Positions 40,318 to 50,947 of a DNA stretch of 64,000 nt are shown here, in pieces; position 1 is the stretch's first letter, and every line of letters begins with the position of its first letter. The position numbers were made by a program, and so were the translations under genes. The stretch comes from Pseudomonadota bacterium (GTDB lineage: Bacteria > Pseudomonadota > Gammaproteobacteria > Pseudomonadales > Azotimanducaceae): positions 1 through 64,000 of the forward strand of contig JAQBUI010000004.1 in the NCBI GenBank assembly GCA_027624035.1. The letters run 5' to 3'. Under the pieces are notes generated by a model that had not been told where the DNA came from, did not search any database, and saw only the letters and a program-made list of their open reading frames with translations.

Positions 40318-42075
40318 ATGAAGGTTCCATTCAGCAGATATCTGGAACTGATGCGCAGCTATATGTATCCACAGCGCTGGCTGCTGCTGGTGCTGACGAC
40401 AGGGCTTACCTGCGGAATTGGTATGCAGCTCGTGAATCCGCAGATCCTGCGTTATTTCATCGATTCCGCGATCGACACGTCTGCGACCGCACCCCCCATG
40501 TCATCGGTGACGCTGGCTGCGCTCGCCTATCTGGCCCTTGCGATCTTTGGGCAGGTCATCGGCATTGGCAACAGCTACCTGTCGAGCCTCATCGGATGGA
40601 ACTCCACCAACGCGCTGCGCGAAGACCTCGCGTCCCACTGTCTTCGACTCGATATGTCGTTTCACAAGTCAAAGACGCCCGGCGAACTGATCCAGCGGAT
40701 CGATGGCGATGTTGGTGTTCTCGGCAACTTCTTCTCCACGTTTCTCATCAACATTCTCACCAATGTCGCCATGCTCATCGGGACGCTGTTCATTCTCTTT
40801 TCTGAAAATCTGACCATTGGCGCGGTACTGACTGGCAGCAGCGTGATCCTGTTCGGCGTCATCTATGCCATGCGGTCACTCGCAGTCGAACACAACAAGG
40901 CGATGTTTGAAGCCATGAGCAGCTTTTACGGATTCATCGAGGAACGTCTGGCTGGAAAGGAAGACATCAGGGCACTCGATGGCATTCCCTATGTGCTGAG
41001 AAGACTTTACGAAAAGGTGCGCCATGTCTATCGCAAGAGCCTCTCAAGTGGCTATATCAACAATGTGATTTCATGGACCATGATGTTCTGCATGGCGCTC
41101 AATCAGGCCATCGCACTGGGGATTGGCGCATACCTCTACCTTCAGGGTGACATCACCCTGGGCACGGTGTTCATGATCATCCAGTATCTGAACATGCTGA
41201 TGGGGCCCCTGTTGTCGATCTCAAATCAGGTCCAGGCGCTGCAACAATTCAGAGCGAGCGTAGAGAGAGTCGAGGAGTTGTTCTCAACCGAGCGGAAGAT
41301 TGTAGATGGCAACGGGCCGGACCTGCCGCAAGGGCCGCTCCGGGTCGAGTTTGACCATGTCAGCTTCAGCTATGAACCCGACAACCCAACGCTCACGGAC
41401 ATCACCTTCAGCCTCGAGCAGGGCGAGGTTCTGGGACTGCTCGGCAAGACCGGCAGTGGCAAGAGCACCATTGCCCGAATGCTGTTCCGCTTTTATGACC
41501 CCGACCAGGGCGTCATTCGATTGCAGGGCCGGCCATTGCGTGAATGCGGTGTGCACCATCTGCGCAGCCATGTTGGCATGGTGACCCAGGACGTTCAGCT
41601 GTTCCGGGCGACGATGCGCGACAACCTGACTTTCTTTGATCCCGACGTTGACGATGCAGTCATTGTCGATGCCATTGACAGACTGGGCCTGACGAGCTGG
41701 CTGAATCGCCTCTCTGATGGTCTGGACACGAAGATCGGCACCAGTGATATTGGTCTGTCGGCTGGCGAGGCGCAGCTCTTGGCCTTCACCAGAGCATTTC
41801 TGAATCGACCCGGGCTGCTGATTCTCGATGAAGCATCTTCCAGGCTGGACCCGGCCACGGAACAACTCATGGAGTCCGCGATGGATGAACTGCTCGACCA
41901 GCAAACCGCCATCATCATCGCTCACCGGCTGGATACCGTGCGTCGAGCCGACCGGATTGTGATATTGGACGAAGGACGGATCGTGGAGTCCGGTGCCCGG
42001 CTGGACCTGGAGAACGACCCGGACTCGAAGTACAGCGAACTGCTGCGGGTGGGAATGCAGGAGGTATTGTCATGA
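40318..42075 (+). CDS. ABC transporter, fused permease/ATP-binding protein
   Basis: Walker A GKTGSGKSTIARML, signature LSAGEAQLLAFTRAF, Walker B LLILDEASSRLD. Confidence 0.93.
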   Translation: MKVPFSRYLELMRSYMYPQRWLLLVLTTGLTCGIGMQLVNPQILRYFIDSAIDTSATAPPMSSVTLAALAYLALAIFGQVIGIGNSYLSSLIGWNSTNALREDLASHCLRLDMSFHKSKTPGELIQRIDGDVGVLGNFFSTFLINILTNVAMLIGTLFILFSENLTIGAVLTGSSVILFGVIYAMRSLAVEHNKAMFEAMSSFYGFIEERLAGKEDIRALDGIPYVLRRLYEKVRHVYRKSLSSGYINNVISWTMMFCMALNQAIALGIGAYLYLQGDITLGTVFMIIQYLNMLMGPLLSISNQVQALQQFRASVERVEELFSTERKIVDGNGPDLPQGPLRVEFDHVSFSYEPDNPTLTDITFSLEQGEVLGLLGKTGSGKSTIARMLFRFYDPDQGVIRLQGRPLRECGVHHLRSHVGMVTQDVQLFRATMRDNLTFFDPDVDDAVIVDAIDRLGLTSWLNRLSDGLDTKIGTSDIGLSAGEAQLLAFTRAFLNRPGLLILDEASSRLDPATEQLMESAMDELLDQQTAIIIAHRLDTVRRADRIVILDEGRIVESGARLDLENDPDSKYSELLRVGMQEVLS

Positions 42076-42128
42076 GTTGGTACCGGCAGCTCTGAGAGCT
42101 GACCAAACATGTCAAGGGCAGCTACCTC

Positions 42129-43871
42129 GTGCTGCTGCTGGTCTATCCGCTGCTGGCGCTGCCGGAAGCAGCGACAGGTCTAGCGGCCAAGGGGGTGTTC
42201 GACATTCTGCAGGGCCTTGAAACGGTCAGCATCTTGTCTGGCTGGCTGACCCTGGAAGTCGGCAGTGCAATGGAAGATCGCATCGACTGGGTCTTTTACC
42301 TGGTGGGCGGCCTGATGCTGCTTCACGTCGTCCATGTCATTCCCTATTTTGCAGGCTTTTACTGGTTTGTCAGGATGCAGCATCTGCTGACCTCGCTATT
42401 GCAGAAAAACATGCTCACCAGCGTTTACAGGCGCCCGGGCGCCGAAGGTCTGCCGGATTCAGCCGGCGAGGCCATCAGCCGATTTCGTGGCGATGCCGCC
42501 GAGGCAGCGGGTTTCATATTCGGTAGCCAGAATATGGTGTCAAACCTGATTGTGGGTGGCGCGGCACTCACCTTGCTGATGCACGTTGACCCGTGGATTA
42601 CTTCGGTCGTGTTCTTTCCACTGCTGATCGTGGTCATCACGGCGCGGGTAGCATCGGCCAGGGTCGAACGATACCGCCGGGCCAGCCGGGAGACCACCGG
42701 CGATGTGACGGGGGCAATCGGCGAACTGTTCGGTGCCGTCCAGGCTGTCCAGGTGGCCTGCGCCGAGAACCGGATCATCGAGCACTTTCGCCAGTTCAAT
42801 GAGCGGCGACGGGTGGCCGGGCTCAAGGATGTCCTGTTCAACAACCTCCTGGGGGTCATCTTTGGTGGTGTCGCCACCATAGGCCTGGGTGTGGTCCTGC
42901 TGCTGGCGGGCTCAAAGCTGCGCAGCGGCGAGCTGACGGCGGGTGACTTTGCGCTGTACCAGTATTATTTGTTCTGGATTCTTGGCATACCGGTCACGAT
43001 TGGCTCGATGCTGGTTCGGGTGCAGCAGCTCAAGGTATCCCTGGGCAGAATGCAGCAGCTCACTGGTGAGGACCCCGAACAACTGGTTGCACGAAGCAAC
43101 ACCTACCTCTGGGGTGAGTATCCGTCACTCAGCCATCCGGCCAAGGAACCTGGGGATCAGTTGCAGCAACTGGAGGTCAAGGGACTCACGTCAATATTCC
43201 CGGGCACCGACAAGGGGATTGACGATGTCAGCTTCCGTCTCGGGCGGGGCTCACTGACCGTGATCACCGGCAGAGTCGGTGCCGGCAAGTCGACACTGCT
43301 ACGTGCGGTATTGGGCCTTTTGCCGGTCGACCGCGGTGAGGTGTACTGGAACCATGAACGGGTCGTCTCGCCGGACAGCTTTTTTGTGCCGCCGCGGTCG
43401 GCCTACGTTCCCCAGGTGCCCCAGCTCTATAGCGACTCGCTTCGAGACAATATACTGATGGGAATGCCGGAGGACAGGGTCAATCTGCCGGAAGCGCTGC
43501 GACGGTCCGCTCTTGACGAGATCGAAGAACTGCTGGATGAGGGCCTCGATACCCTGGTGGGCCCACGAGGCGTGCGCCTGTCCGGCGGGCAAATCCAGCG
43601 GGCAGCTGCGGCCAGAATGTTCGTGAGAGACGCTGAACTGCTGGTGTTTGACGATCTTTCCAGCGCGCTGGATGTCAAAACCGAACAGAAATTGTGGCAG
43701 CGTATTGCGGAAGTTGGTTCGACCTGCCTGGTGGTCTCCCATCGCAGAGCGGTATTGCGCGCTGCCGATCAGATCATCGTACTCAAAGATGGGCACGTCG
43801 AAGGGATCGGCACCCTGCCGGAACTGCTTGAGGGTTGTGAGGAGATGCAACGCATCTGGGCCGAGGCATGA
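42129..43871 (+). CDS. ABC transporter, fused permease/ATP-binding protein (N-terminus interrupted by an in-frame TGA)
   Basis: Walker A GRVGAGKSTLLRAVL, signature LSGGQIQRAAAARMF. Frame extends upstream to ATG 42072 through TGA 42093-42095. Confidence 0.88.
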   Translation: MLLLVYPLLALPEAATGLAAKGVFDILQGLETVSILSGWLTLEVGSAMEDRIDWVFYLVGGLMLLHVVHVIPYFAGFYWFVRMQHLLTSLLQKNMLTSVYRRPGAEGLPDSAGEAISRFRGDAAEAAGFIFGSQNMVSNLIVGGAALTLLMHVDPWITSVVFFPLLIVVITARVASARVERYRRASRETTGDVTGAIGELFGAVQAVQVACAENRIIEHFRQFNERRRVAGLKDVLFNNLLGVIFGGVATIGLGVVLLLAGSKLRSGELTAGDFALYQYYLFWILGIPVTIGSMLVRVQQLKVSLGRMQQLTGEDPEQLVARSNTYLWGEYPSLSHPAKEPGDQLQQLEVKGLTSIFPGTDKGIDDVSFRLGRGSLTVITGRVGAGKSTLLRAVLGLLPVDRGEVYWNHERVVSPDSFFVPPRSAYVPQVPQLYSDSLRDNILMGMPEDRVNLPEALRRSALDEIEELLDEGLDTLVGPRGVRLSGGQIQRAAAARMFVRDAELLVFDDLSSALDVKTEQKLWQRIAEVGSTCLVVSHRRAVLRAADQIIVLKDGHVEGIGTLPELLEGCEEMQRIWAEA

Positions 43872-43954
43872 GGCAGGCGAGCCTGCAGGCAGAGAACAGT
43901 GAACGGTTATAATTCGTGATGTTTCGAGTGCTTCCCGAACGGGATGGATAGACG

Positions 43955-44512
43955 TCAGGGAGACGGGTCACCTGTGAACGCGTCGTCAGGAAACTTCTCG
44001 GTAATGAGCATGATCGGCTGCCTCGATGCAAACACTCGATAGGTCCGGGATATCAGAGCCTGTGTGGGGTCACACTTGAAATGTGTCGCCAGGTCACCGG
44101 CTGGAGTCACCTCACGGGCCGTGATTTCGCGAAAGGTTTCGAGGCGCGTCTGTTGCAACAGTTCACCGATCGGCTTGCGCCGCTGCAGCAGACCGGCACG
44201 AATCGCTTCCGGCAGCCGTTGCGGCACGATCAGGGACTCCGCATAGAGGCAGGCCTTGTGGGAGCGCTCGCCTTTCAGCAGGATCTGGCGCCGCAGCAGA
44301 CGCGTGGAGTGTTGCAGGTCGAGCGGTGAGGAGACGTCAGATGAGTTCACATAATCCTGGGCGATGACGTTCACCACCATTTTCTCACCCAGAAACGCCT
44401 CGATGGTCGCGGTTACCGTACCATCGGTGATGAGCAGGACCCTCTGAAACGGACTCAGTTGTCGAAGGTCCAGATCGCCGGACTTTGTCTCCCCATTCAG
44501 GTCAAAACCCAT
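43955..44512 (-). CDS. Chorismate pyruvate-lyase family (DUF98-like) protein
   Basis: DLRQLSPFQRVLLITDGTVTATIEAFLGEKMVVNVIAQ. Confidence 0.65.
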   Translation of the reverse strand: MGFDLNGETKSGDLDLRQLSPFQRVLLITDGTVTATIEAFLGEKMVVNVIAQDYVNSSDVSSPLDLQHSTRLLRRQILLKGERSHKACLYAESLIVPQRLPEAIRAGLLQRRKPIGELLQQTRLETFREITAREVTPAGDLATHFKCDPTQALISRTYRVFASRQPIMLITEKFPDDAFTGDPSP

Positions 44513-44516
44513 CAGG

Positions 44517-45608
44517 TCATTGCTCTTGCTTCATGCGTTGTACGGCCGCTTCATTGAGCTCTATCCCCAGGCCGGGCTTATCCGTCAGTTCCATGACGCC
44601 ATCGGTGGGCAGCACCCCTTCGCCAAAGAGCTCCGCCACCTCATCCAGCGGGCCAGAAAACTCAGTCGAGAACTCATGGGGCCGGGTTGCATTCTGCACC
44701 GTTGAGTAAACATGCAGCGAAGCCATCGAGTTGATGCCAGCCTGAGGGCTGTGGGGCATCACGGGCTTGTCCAGGGTTTCGGCCATCTGAAAGATCCGTT
44801 TGACCTCGGAGGGCCCACCGGCATGGACGATATCCGGCTGCAGAATGTCGGGGTTGCCCAGCAGCACGAGATTCTGAAAATGCCAGCGAAAGGCATCCTG
44901 CTCACCAGCCGAGACTGCCACATCCAGGGCATCGGCAATCTGCCGCAGCCCGGGTAAATCATAGTGGGGAATCGGTTCTTCAAAGTGATCAATGCCCAGT
45001 GCTTCGAAGCGGCGACCCTGCGCAATGGCCGTCGAGACAGAGTAGCCGTTGTTTGCATCAAAGCCGAGATAGATATTGCCACCCAGAAACTCACGCACCA
45101 GCTTGAACATCTGGTAGTCCTTTTCAGGGTCGATGTCCTGCCGCCAGCCGCGCCAGTCCATACGGATCTTGAAAGCGCGGAACCCCTGGGCCCATCCGTC
45201 CTTTACCAGCGTGAGCATCTCCTCCGGCTGCATCCGCCAGCCCGACCCCGTGCTCCAGTACAGCGGGACCGTCTTGCGTGCAGCACCACCCATCAGCATG
45301 TGCACCGGCAGGCCGGTTTCCTTGCCGAGCAGGTCCCACAGGGCGACGTCGATGATCCCAACCACCCAGCCGGGCAGTTTGAAAAGCTGTTCACCCTTAC
45401 CAAGGGCCAGCGTGGTCCAGTGGCGATCGATGGTGCGTGGATCTTCCCCCACCAGCGCGGGCTTGATCCGGCTGTCCAGATAGGCCTGGAAGACGGCATT
45501 GTTCCGGCCGGGGATTTCCGCCCAGCCCTCGACCCCGGCATCGGTCTGGATGCGAAGCAGACCCTTGCCGATGGCGAGCGGCGTTCGTGTGATGTCAGTG
45601 ATCTTCAT
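44517..45608 (-). CDS. Mandelate racemase/muconate-lactonizing (enolase superfamily) protein
   Basis: AFKIRMDW (KxR-type), YLGFDANNGYS, HFEEPIPHYDL, SAGEQDAF, LQPDIVHAGGPSE. Confidence 0.93.
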   Translation of the reverse strand: MKITDITRTPLAIGKGLLRIQTDAGVEGWAEIPGRNNAVFQAYLDSRIKPALVGEDPRTIDRHWTTLALGKGEQLFKLPGWVVGIIDVALWDLLGKETGLPVHMLMGGAARKTVPLYWSTGSGWRMQPEEMLTLVKDGWAQGFRAFKIRMDWRGWRQDIDPEKDYQMFKLVREFLGGNIYLGFDANNGYSVSTAIAQGRRFEALGIDHFEEPIPHYDLPGLRQIADALDVAVSAGEQDAFRWHFQNLVLLGNPDILQPDIVHAGGPSEVKRIFQMAETLDKPVMPHSPQAGINSMASLHVYSTVQNATRPHEFSTEFSGPLDEVAELFGEGVLPTDGVMELTDKPGLGIELNEAAVQRMKQEQ

Positions 45609-45701
45609 CGGCTTCTCCTGAAAGAAATAGGGTCAGAGTCGAATTTCCCGCCACCCAGGAAGGACGACTCCCAACCCGGAAAGGACCTTATTCAAGGTCC
45701 C

Positions 45702-46469
45702 CTAGCCACGCCCGATATAGGGCATGCTGGATGCCAGTATGGTCATGAACTGAATGTTGGATTCCAGTGGCAGGCTCGCCATCTGCAGCACGGCCTGGGC
45801 AACGTGTTCTACGTCCATGGTCGGTTCCGGCTTGAGCGAACCGTCCGCCTGGGGAACACCGCCGCCCATGCGTGCGGTCATGTCGGTCAGCGCGTTACCT
45901 ATATCAATCTGACCACAGACGATGTTGTACTTGCGCCCGTCAAGGGAGGTGGATTTGGTCAGGCCGGTCATTGCATGCTTGGTGGCCGTATACGGCGCCG
46001 AGTTGGGTCGTGGCACGTGAGCAGAGATGGACCCATTGTTGATGATGCGCCCGCCTTTGTCCTTCATGGCTTTGAACGCCTGCTGGGTACACAGAAAGGC
46101 ACCGGTAAGATTGACGTCTACCACCCGCTGCCACTGCTCGAAGGTCAGATCCTCTAACGGTACCGGTGGGGCGCCACTGCCCGCGTTGTTAAAGAGCACA
46201 TCGACCTGGCCGAACGTGGCAAGCGTCGTCTCGAAGAGATTGGCAACGGAGTCCGGCTTGCCCACATCGGTCTGCACAGCCAGGATTCGACCGCCCGCAT
46301 TTGCCTCGGCCACCGCAGCGTCCAGCACGTCCTGCCGTCGACCCGCAATGGTCACTCTGAACCCTGCCTTGAGCAATGCCAACGCGCTGTGTTTTCCAAC
46401 GCCTGTTCCACCGCCCGTGATGATGGCAACCTTGCCTGTCTCTGCGCCCGCCACATGTGCATCAGCCAT
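45702..46469 (-). CDS. Short-chain dehydrogenase/reductase
   Basis: [39 protein letters not shown] (YxxxK). Confidence 0.93.
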   Translation of the reverse strand: MADAHVAGAETGKVAIITGGGTGVGKHSALALLKAGFRVTIAGRRQDVLDAAVAEANAGGRILAVQTDVGKPDSVANLFETTLATFGQVDVLFNNAGSGAPPVPLEDLTFEQWQRVVDVNLTGAFLCTQQAFKAMKDKGGRIINNGSISAHVPRPNSAPYTATKHAMTGLTKSTSLDGRKYNIVCGQIDIGNALTDMTARMGGGVPQADGSLKPEPTMDVEHVAQAVLQMASLPLESNIQFMTILASSMPYIGRG

Positions 46470-46638
46470 GGGAATCCTCTATCTTCATGGAAAGCGGATA
46501 TGATAGCGGCTGGCAGGTCCGGGCGCGACCGGAGCATGAGTCCCGGTCTCCCGTGACAGCACCTCGGAGCAGATCCGGGGTGAGGGTGATGCACTGGCGA
46601 CGGCAAACCTATACTGCCGCATTCACCAAAGATCCGTT

Positions 46639-47553
46639 CTATTGTTGTATCAGCAGGGCGATCGCCGGCTTTTTCTTCAAGCGGATGGCAAGCTGCAGGG
46701 CAGCCTCTCCCTGCCGGGTTGTAAGCCCAAGGACCGGCCCGGACTTCAGCACCAGCGCCGTGAGAGTACCGTTCTTCGTTACCGCGTGGTGCAGTGCCGT
46801 CTTGCCAGAGGCATCCTGCCAGTCCACTTCGGCGCCAGCGGCCAGAAGCGCTTGTGTCGTTTCCCCATCGCCCCTGATGATCGCACGATGCAGTACGCTA
46901 CCCTGGTGGTGTCCGCCAGCGGCATTGGCGTCCGCGCCCCGGGATAGCAGCAACTTTATCATTACTCCACGCTGGCCCGTGCCACGCTCGATCGCCATGG
47001 CGAGCGGTGTATGACCATGGTGATTCACAGCATTCACGTCCGCGCCCGCATCGAGCAGAAAGTCGGCACTGTTGATGGCTCCACTCATCGCCGCGGCGTG
47101 TAACGGCGACAGCCACCAGCGCCCGCCCGCCGGGGCTACGCTGACACAATCAGCCAGTGGAAGCTCCCGTAACGCAGCCACATCGTCCAGTGCCGCCAGA
47201 TGAAGCACCGAGGGTTCGACGCCCTGACTGATCAGGAACCTGGCGATGCCGTCATGACCACCGAACGTGGCGACATCCAGCAGTGACCTGCCACCATGAT
47301 TGCGATGGGAAATGTCCGCTCCGGCAGCCACCAGCGCTTGCACAAGTTCCAGGCTGCCGGACTCAATGGCCTCATCCAACGGGACATTATGGTGAGCATT
47401 TTTGGCATTCGCCAAAGATGGATCATCGGCCAGCAAACCGGCCACGGCCGCAAGATCATGATCATTGATCGCCTGCAGCAGCAGGACTCGCCTGTCACGG
47501 CGGCCCCGCCCGCCCGCACCGGCCTGTCTAGCCACCTGCCTGGAGTTCCCCAT
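46639..47553 (-). CDS. Ankyrin-repeat protein
   Basis: Repeats such as [46 protein letters not shown]. Start MGNSRQ overlaps the recQ 3' end. Confidence 0.88.
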   Translation of the reverse strand: MGNSRQVARQAGAGGRGRRDRRVLLLQAINDHDLAAVAGLLADDPSLANAKNAHHNVPLDEAIESGSLELVQALVAAGADISHRNHGGRSLLDVATFGGHDGIARFLISQGVEPSVLHLAALDDVAALRELPLADCVSVAPAGGRWWLSPLHAAAMSGAINSADFLLDAGADVNAVNHHGHTPLAMAIERGTGQRGVMIKLLLSRGADANAAGGHHQGSVLHRAIIRGDGETTQALLAAGAEVDWQDASGKTALHHAVTKNGTLTALVLKSGPVLGLTTRQGEAALQLAIRLKKKPAIALLIQQ

Positions 47554-49282
47554 TTGGATGAAGCACTTCCAGAAACCGTGAACCGAACCGATCCGCCTTC
47601 GCCTCACCGATACCGTTGATGGTCAGCAGCTCACCCCGATCCTTCGGCATATAGGTCGCCAGTTCCTTCAACGTTCGATCGTGGAACACCATGAAGGGTG
47701 CGAGATTGTTCTCACTGGCGATCATGCCGCGAAGCGCGCGCAGTGATTCATACAGAGATTCATCGTAGTCGAGGTCCTGAAGTGGTGCGGCACGTTTTAC
47801 CGGTGTGCTGGCCGCACCCTGGGTCATATCCTTGTGCAGCAAGATGGTCTCATCCCCCCGCAGTACCCCACGGCAGGCCGGCAGCAGGCGCAGACCACCA
47901 TAGCCACCCACATCCACTTCAACAAAGCCCTTCACCACCAATTGGCGAATCACGCTGCGCCATTCATTGGCCGATAGCTCCCTGCCGAGGCCATACACCC
48001 CAAGACGGTCATGACCAAAGCGGCTGATGCGTTCATCTTCGTTACCCAGCAATACATCAATCACGTAGTTCGCACCGAACCGCTGGTCCGTGCGATAGAT
48101 GGCGGACAGAACCTTTTGAACCACGAGTGTCGCATCGAAGGTCGGGCGCGGCGTGACACAGTTGTCGCAGTGGCGGCAGCCCTTGTCATGGCCCTTGTCA
48201 TAGTCTTCGCCGAAATACTTCAGCAGAACCCGTCTACGGCAGTCGGTGACCTCACAGAACGCCAGCATGGAATTCAGCTTCTGCTGTTCTATTCGGTTCT
48301 GCTGTTCGCTGGCGTTGCCCCCGACCATCTGTTGCAGCTTGGTGACGTCAGCAAGGCCATAGATCATCCAGGCATCCGCTGGCTCACCATCGCGACCGGC
48401 CCTGCCCGTTTCCTGATAGTAGCCTTCAATGCTCTTCGGCAGGTCGAGATGCGCCACAAAGCGAACGTCGGGCTTGTCGATGCCCATACCAAAGGCGATG
48501 GTGGCCACCATCACCACACCGTCTTGTTCCAGAAACCGCTGTTGATTGGCCTGACGGTCACCGGCGTCCATCCCCGCATGGTAGGGTAAGGCATCGTACC
48601 CCTGACCCTGCAGCCAGGTAGCGGTCTGCTCGGTACTCTTCCTGGAAAGGCAGTAGACAATACCGGACTGGCCGGTCCTGCCTTTCAGGAACCCGGCAAG
48701 CTGGCGCCTGGGGTCTTTCTTCTGCTGGATCTGATAGTAAATGTTGGGTCGATCAAAGCCCTGGATGAACACCCGCGCCCCATCGATTTTCAGACGCTCG
48801 ATGATCTCAGTCCGGGTCATGTCATTTGCCGTGGCCGTCAGCGCCAGCAGCGGCGTATTGGGGTATCGCTCCTTGAAAAAGCTGAGTTGCAGATAGTCCG
48901 GCCGGAAGTTGTGACCCCACTGTGAAACGCAGTGGGCTTCGTCAACCGCGACCAGGGAGATCTCTACAGAATCAAACAACGCCACGATTTCGGGTGTCTG
49001 CAGCCGCTCGGGCGCCAGATAGAGGAGCTTCAACTCACCGCTTCGGCAGGCACCCATGACCTGCTCCCGCTCGTCGCGGGACTGTGTGGAATTCAGGAAA
49101 TCCGCCTTGATGCCCAGTTGGTCGGCGGCTCGAACCTGATCCTGCATCAGGGCAATGAGCGGCGACATCACCACGGTCAGGCCGGGCAACAGCAGCGATG
49201 GGAGCTGGTAACACAACGACTTGCCGCCACCGGTGGGCATCAGCACCAGCGCGTCGCCACCGGCCAGGACCTGACCGATCAC
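47528..49282 (-). CDS. recQ: ATP-dependent DNA helicase RecQ
   Basis: [45 protein letters not shown], Zn cysteines CRHCDNC, HRDC C-terminus. The true start probably lies further upstream (see findings). Confidence 0.95.
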   Translation of the reverse strand: MIGQVLAGGDALVLMPTGGGKSLCYQLPSLLLPGLTVVMSPLIALMQDQVRAADQLGIKADFLNSTQSRDEREQVMGACRSGELKLLYLAPERLQTPEIVALFDSVEISLVAVDEAHCVSQWGHNFRPDYLQLSFFKERYPNTPLLALTATANDMTRTEIIERLKIDGARVFIQGFDRPNIYYQIQQKKDPRRQLAGFLKGRTGQSGIVYCLSRKSTEQTATWLQGQGYDALPYHAGMDAGDRQANQQRFLEQDGVVMVATIAFGMGIDKPDVRFVAHLDLPKSIEGYYQETGRAGRDGEPADAWMIYGLADVTKLQQMVGGNASEQQNRIEQQKLNSMLAFCEVTDCRRRVLLKYFGEDYDKGHDKGCRHCDNCVTPRPTFDATLVVQKVLSAIYRTDQRFGANYVIDVLLGNEDERISRFGHDRLGVYGLGRELSANEWRSVIRQLVVKGFVEVDVGGYGGLRLLPACRGVLRGDETILLHKDMTQGAASTPVKRAAPLQDLDYDESLYESLRALRGMIASENNLAPFMVFHDRTLKELATYMPKDRGELLTINGIGEAKADRFGSRFLEVLHPNGELQAGG

Positions 49283-49701
49283 CTCATCCTGGGGCGAGCG
49301 AAAGGTATCGTAGCCAAAGGTCGTTTGTAGTATCTGAAGGGGCGATTGCTGAGTGATGACGGTTTCCCTGCTTGACGTAGATACAGTTTAGCAATCAGCA
49401 GGGGCTTTGTGGTGTATGCGATGTCTGCGTGGGTCCAGCCAGCTGCGGAAATTGTGATAAGCCTTTGACCCTGTTGCCTGAGGCGATTACCCCTTGATGT
49501 GGCTACAGGTGTGAAAGGGCAGACAGGCCGAGAACAAGGCCCGACTTGCCCGCTTCGAGGAAATGAACCCCGAGGCGTGGGCCGGGTTGGCCGGGAGGTC
49601 ACTGGCCTCTGCCGACGGAACGCTTGAACTCGTGATCACCGACCTGACGGCATTTCCCGACCGGCGTATGATGGTTTGATACTTCTTACAGGGGCACGCT
49701 C

Positions 49702-50697
49702 ATGGCATCACCGAGAATTGACCTGGCCTGCGTCGGCCGCACCGTACCGGAGAGTATCGAGATCATTCGGGCAAGCGAGGCTGCCGGTTGGCAGGGCGCG
49801 TGGATTACCGAAATCAATGGCATGGACGGCGTGACGCACGCCACTGCCGCAGCGTGCAACCTCAAGGCAGGCCGAACAGGTTCAGCCATCCTGCCCATGC
49901 AGACACGGGACCCGCTACTGATGGCCATGACGGCGACGTCCATCAGCCAGGTGGCACAGGGCGGCTTTGTACTGGGCCTCGGCACCAGCACGAAGATCAT
50001 TATCGAGGACTGGCATGCAACAGATTGGGGCAAGCCACTGGCGCTGACCCGGGACTATGTCTCCCTGGTAAGACGGTTTCTTGCCGGTGAACGTGTCACC
50101 ACAGAGCAGGGCCGCTGGCGGTACCGTCGCGCTCAACTGGGGGCCCGGCCAAAGGGAGACATTCCGATTTACCTCGCAGCCCTGAATGATGGGATGCTGC
50201 GGCTTGCCGGCGAAATCGCCGACGGCGTCATTCTGAATTTCGTCACACCCCGGGACCTGGAACACGCCCGCAAACTGATCGCCGAGGGTGCCGCCATCAG
50301 CGGTCGCAGCCTCGATCAGTTTGAGCTTATGGTGTTTTTCCGGGCGAGTGTGACGGACGACTACGAGCGGGTGCGGGAGCGCTACCAGCGCGAACTCTTT
50401 ACCTACATCATGTCACCTGTCTATCAATCCATGTTTGATCGCGAGGGCTACGGGGAAGACTGCAAGAAGATAGAGTCCATGTGGCGTGCGGGTCAGCGTG
50501 AGGAAGCGCTGGCGGCCATTCCACCAGCCCTGATTCAGCAGAGGGCCCTGATTGGCAGTGCCGCCGATATCAGGGCCCGACTGGACGACTACATGGCAGT
50601 CGGGTTGCAAACCGCACTCACATTGCCAGTCGCCATACCGGACCAGGACTACAAAGAGGACACGCTGCGGACAATCTCAGAGTTGTCTGTGAAATAG
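49702..50697 (+). CDS. LLM-class (luciferase-like) flavin-dependent oxidoreductase
   Basis: IIRASEAAGWQGAWITEING ... GGFVLGLGTSTKIIIEDWHATDWGKPL. Confidence 0.88.
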   Translation: MASPRIDLACVGRTVPESIEIIRASEAAGWQGAWITEINGMDGVTHATAAACNLKAGRTGSAILPMQTRDPLLMAMTATSISQVAQGGFVLGLGTSTKIIIEDWHATDWGKPLALTRDYVSLVRRFLAGERVTTEQGRWRYRRAQLGARPKGDIPIYLAALNDGMLRLAGEIADGVILNFVTPRDLEHARKLIAEGAAISGRSLDQFELMVFFRASVTDDYERVRERYQRELFTYIMSPVYQSMFDREGYGEDCKKIESMWRAGQREEALAAIPPALIQQRALIGSAADIRARLDDYMAVGLQTALTLPVAIPDQDYKEDTLRTISELSVK

Positions 50698-50947
50698 AAG
50701 ACGCCACCATGGCTGATTGACTGGATGAGCTGGCAGTGGTCGTACCTGCGACGTTTGCCCGCAAGCGTACCCGGACGCAATAGAAACAGCACTTACATGA
50801 AAGCGCCGGTGACCACGTATCGACTGGACAAAAAGAACGGCCCAAATGCCAGAATCCCGAGCGGCCGGAAGCGATATTGCCGATCCGGCCCGAAACAGCG
50901 TCGAGTTGGACCCGATGGGACTGGCAACGACGATTTTCGGCCAGCCG

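Noticed and set aside
42093-42095. TGA in the ABC transporter as a second selenocysteine codon
   Set aside because: Position 8 of an N-terminal cytoplasmic segment with no redox motif; TGG to TGA or a sequencing error is simpler.
44964-46157. 397-aa plus-strand ORF
   Set aside because: Antisense to both the enolase-superfamily and SDR genes and spans their junction; shadow ORF.
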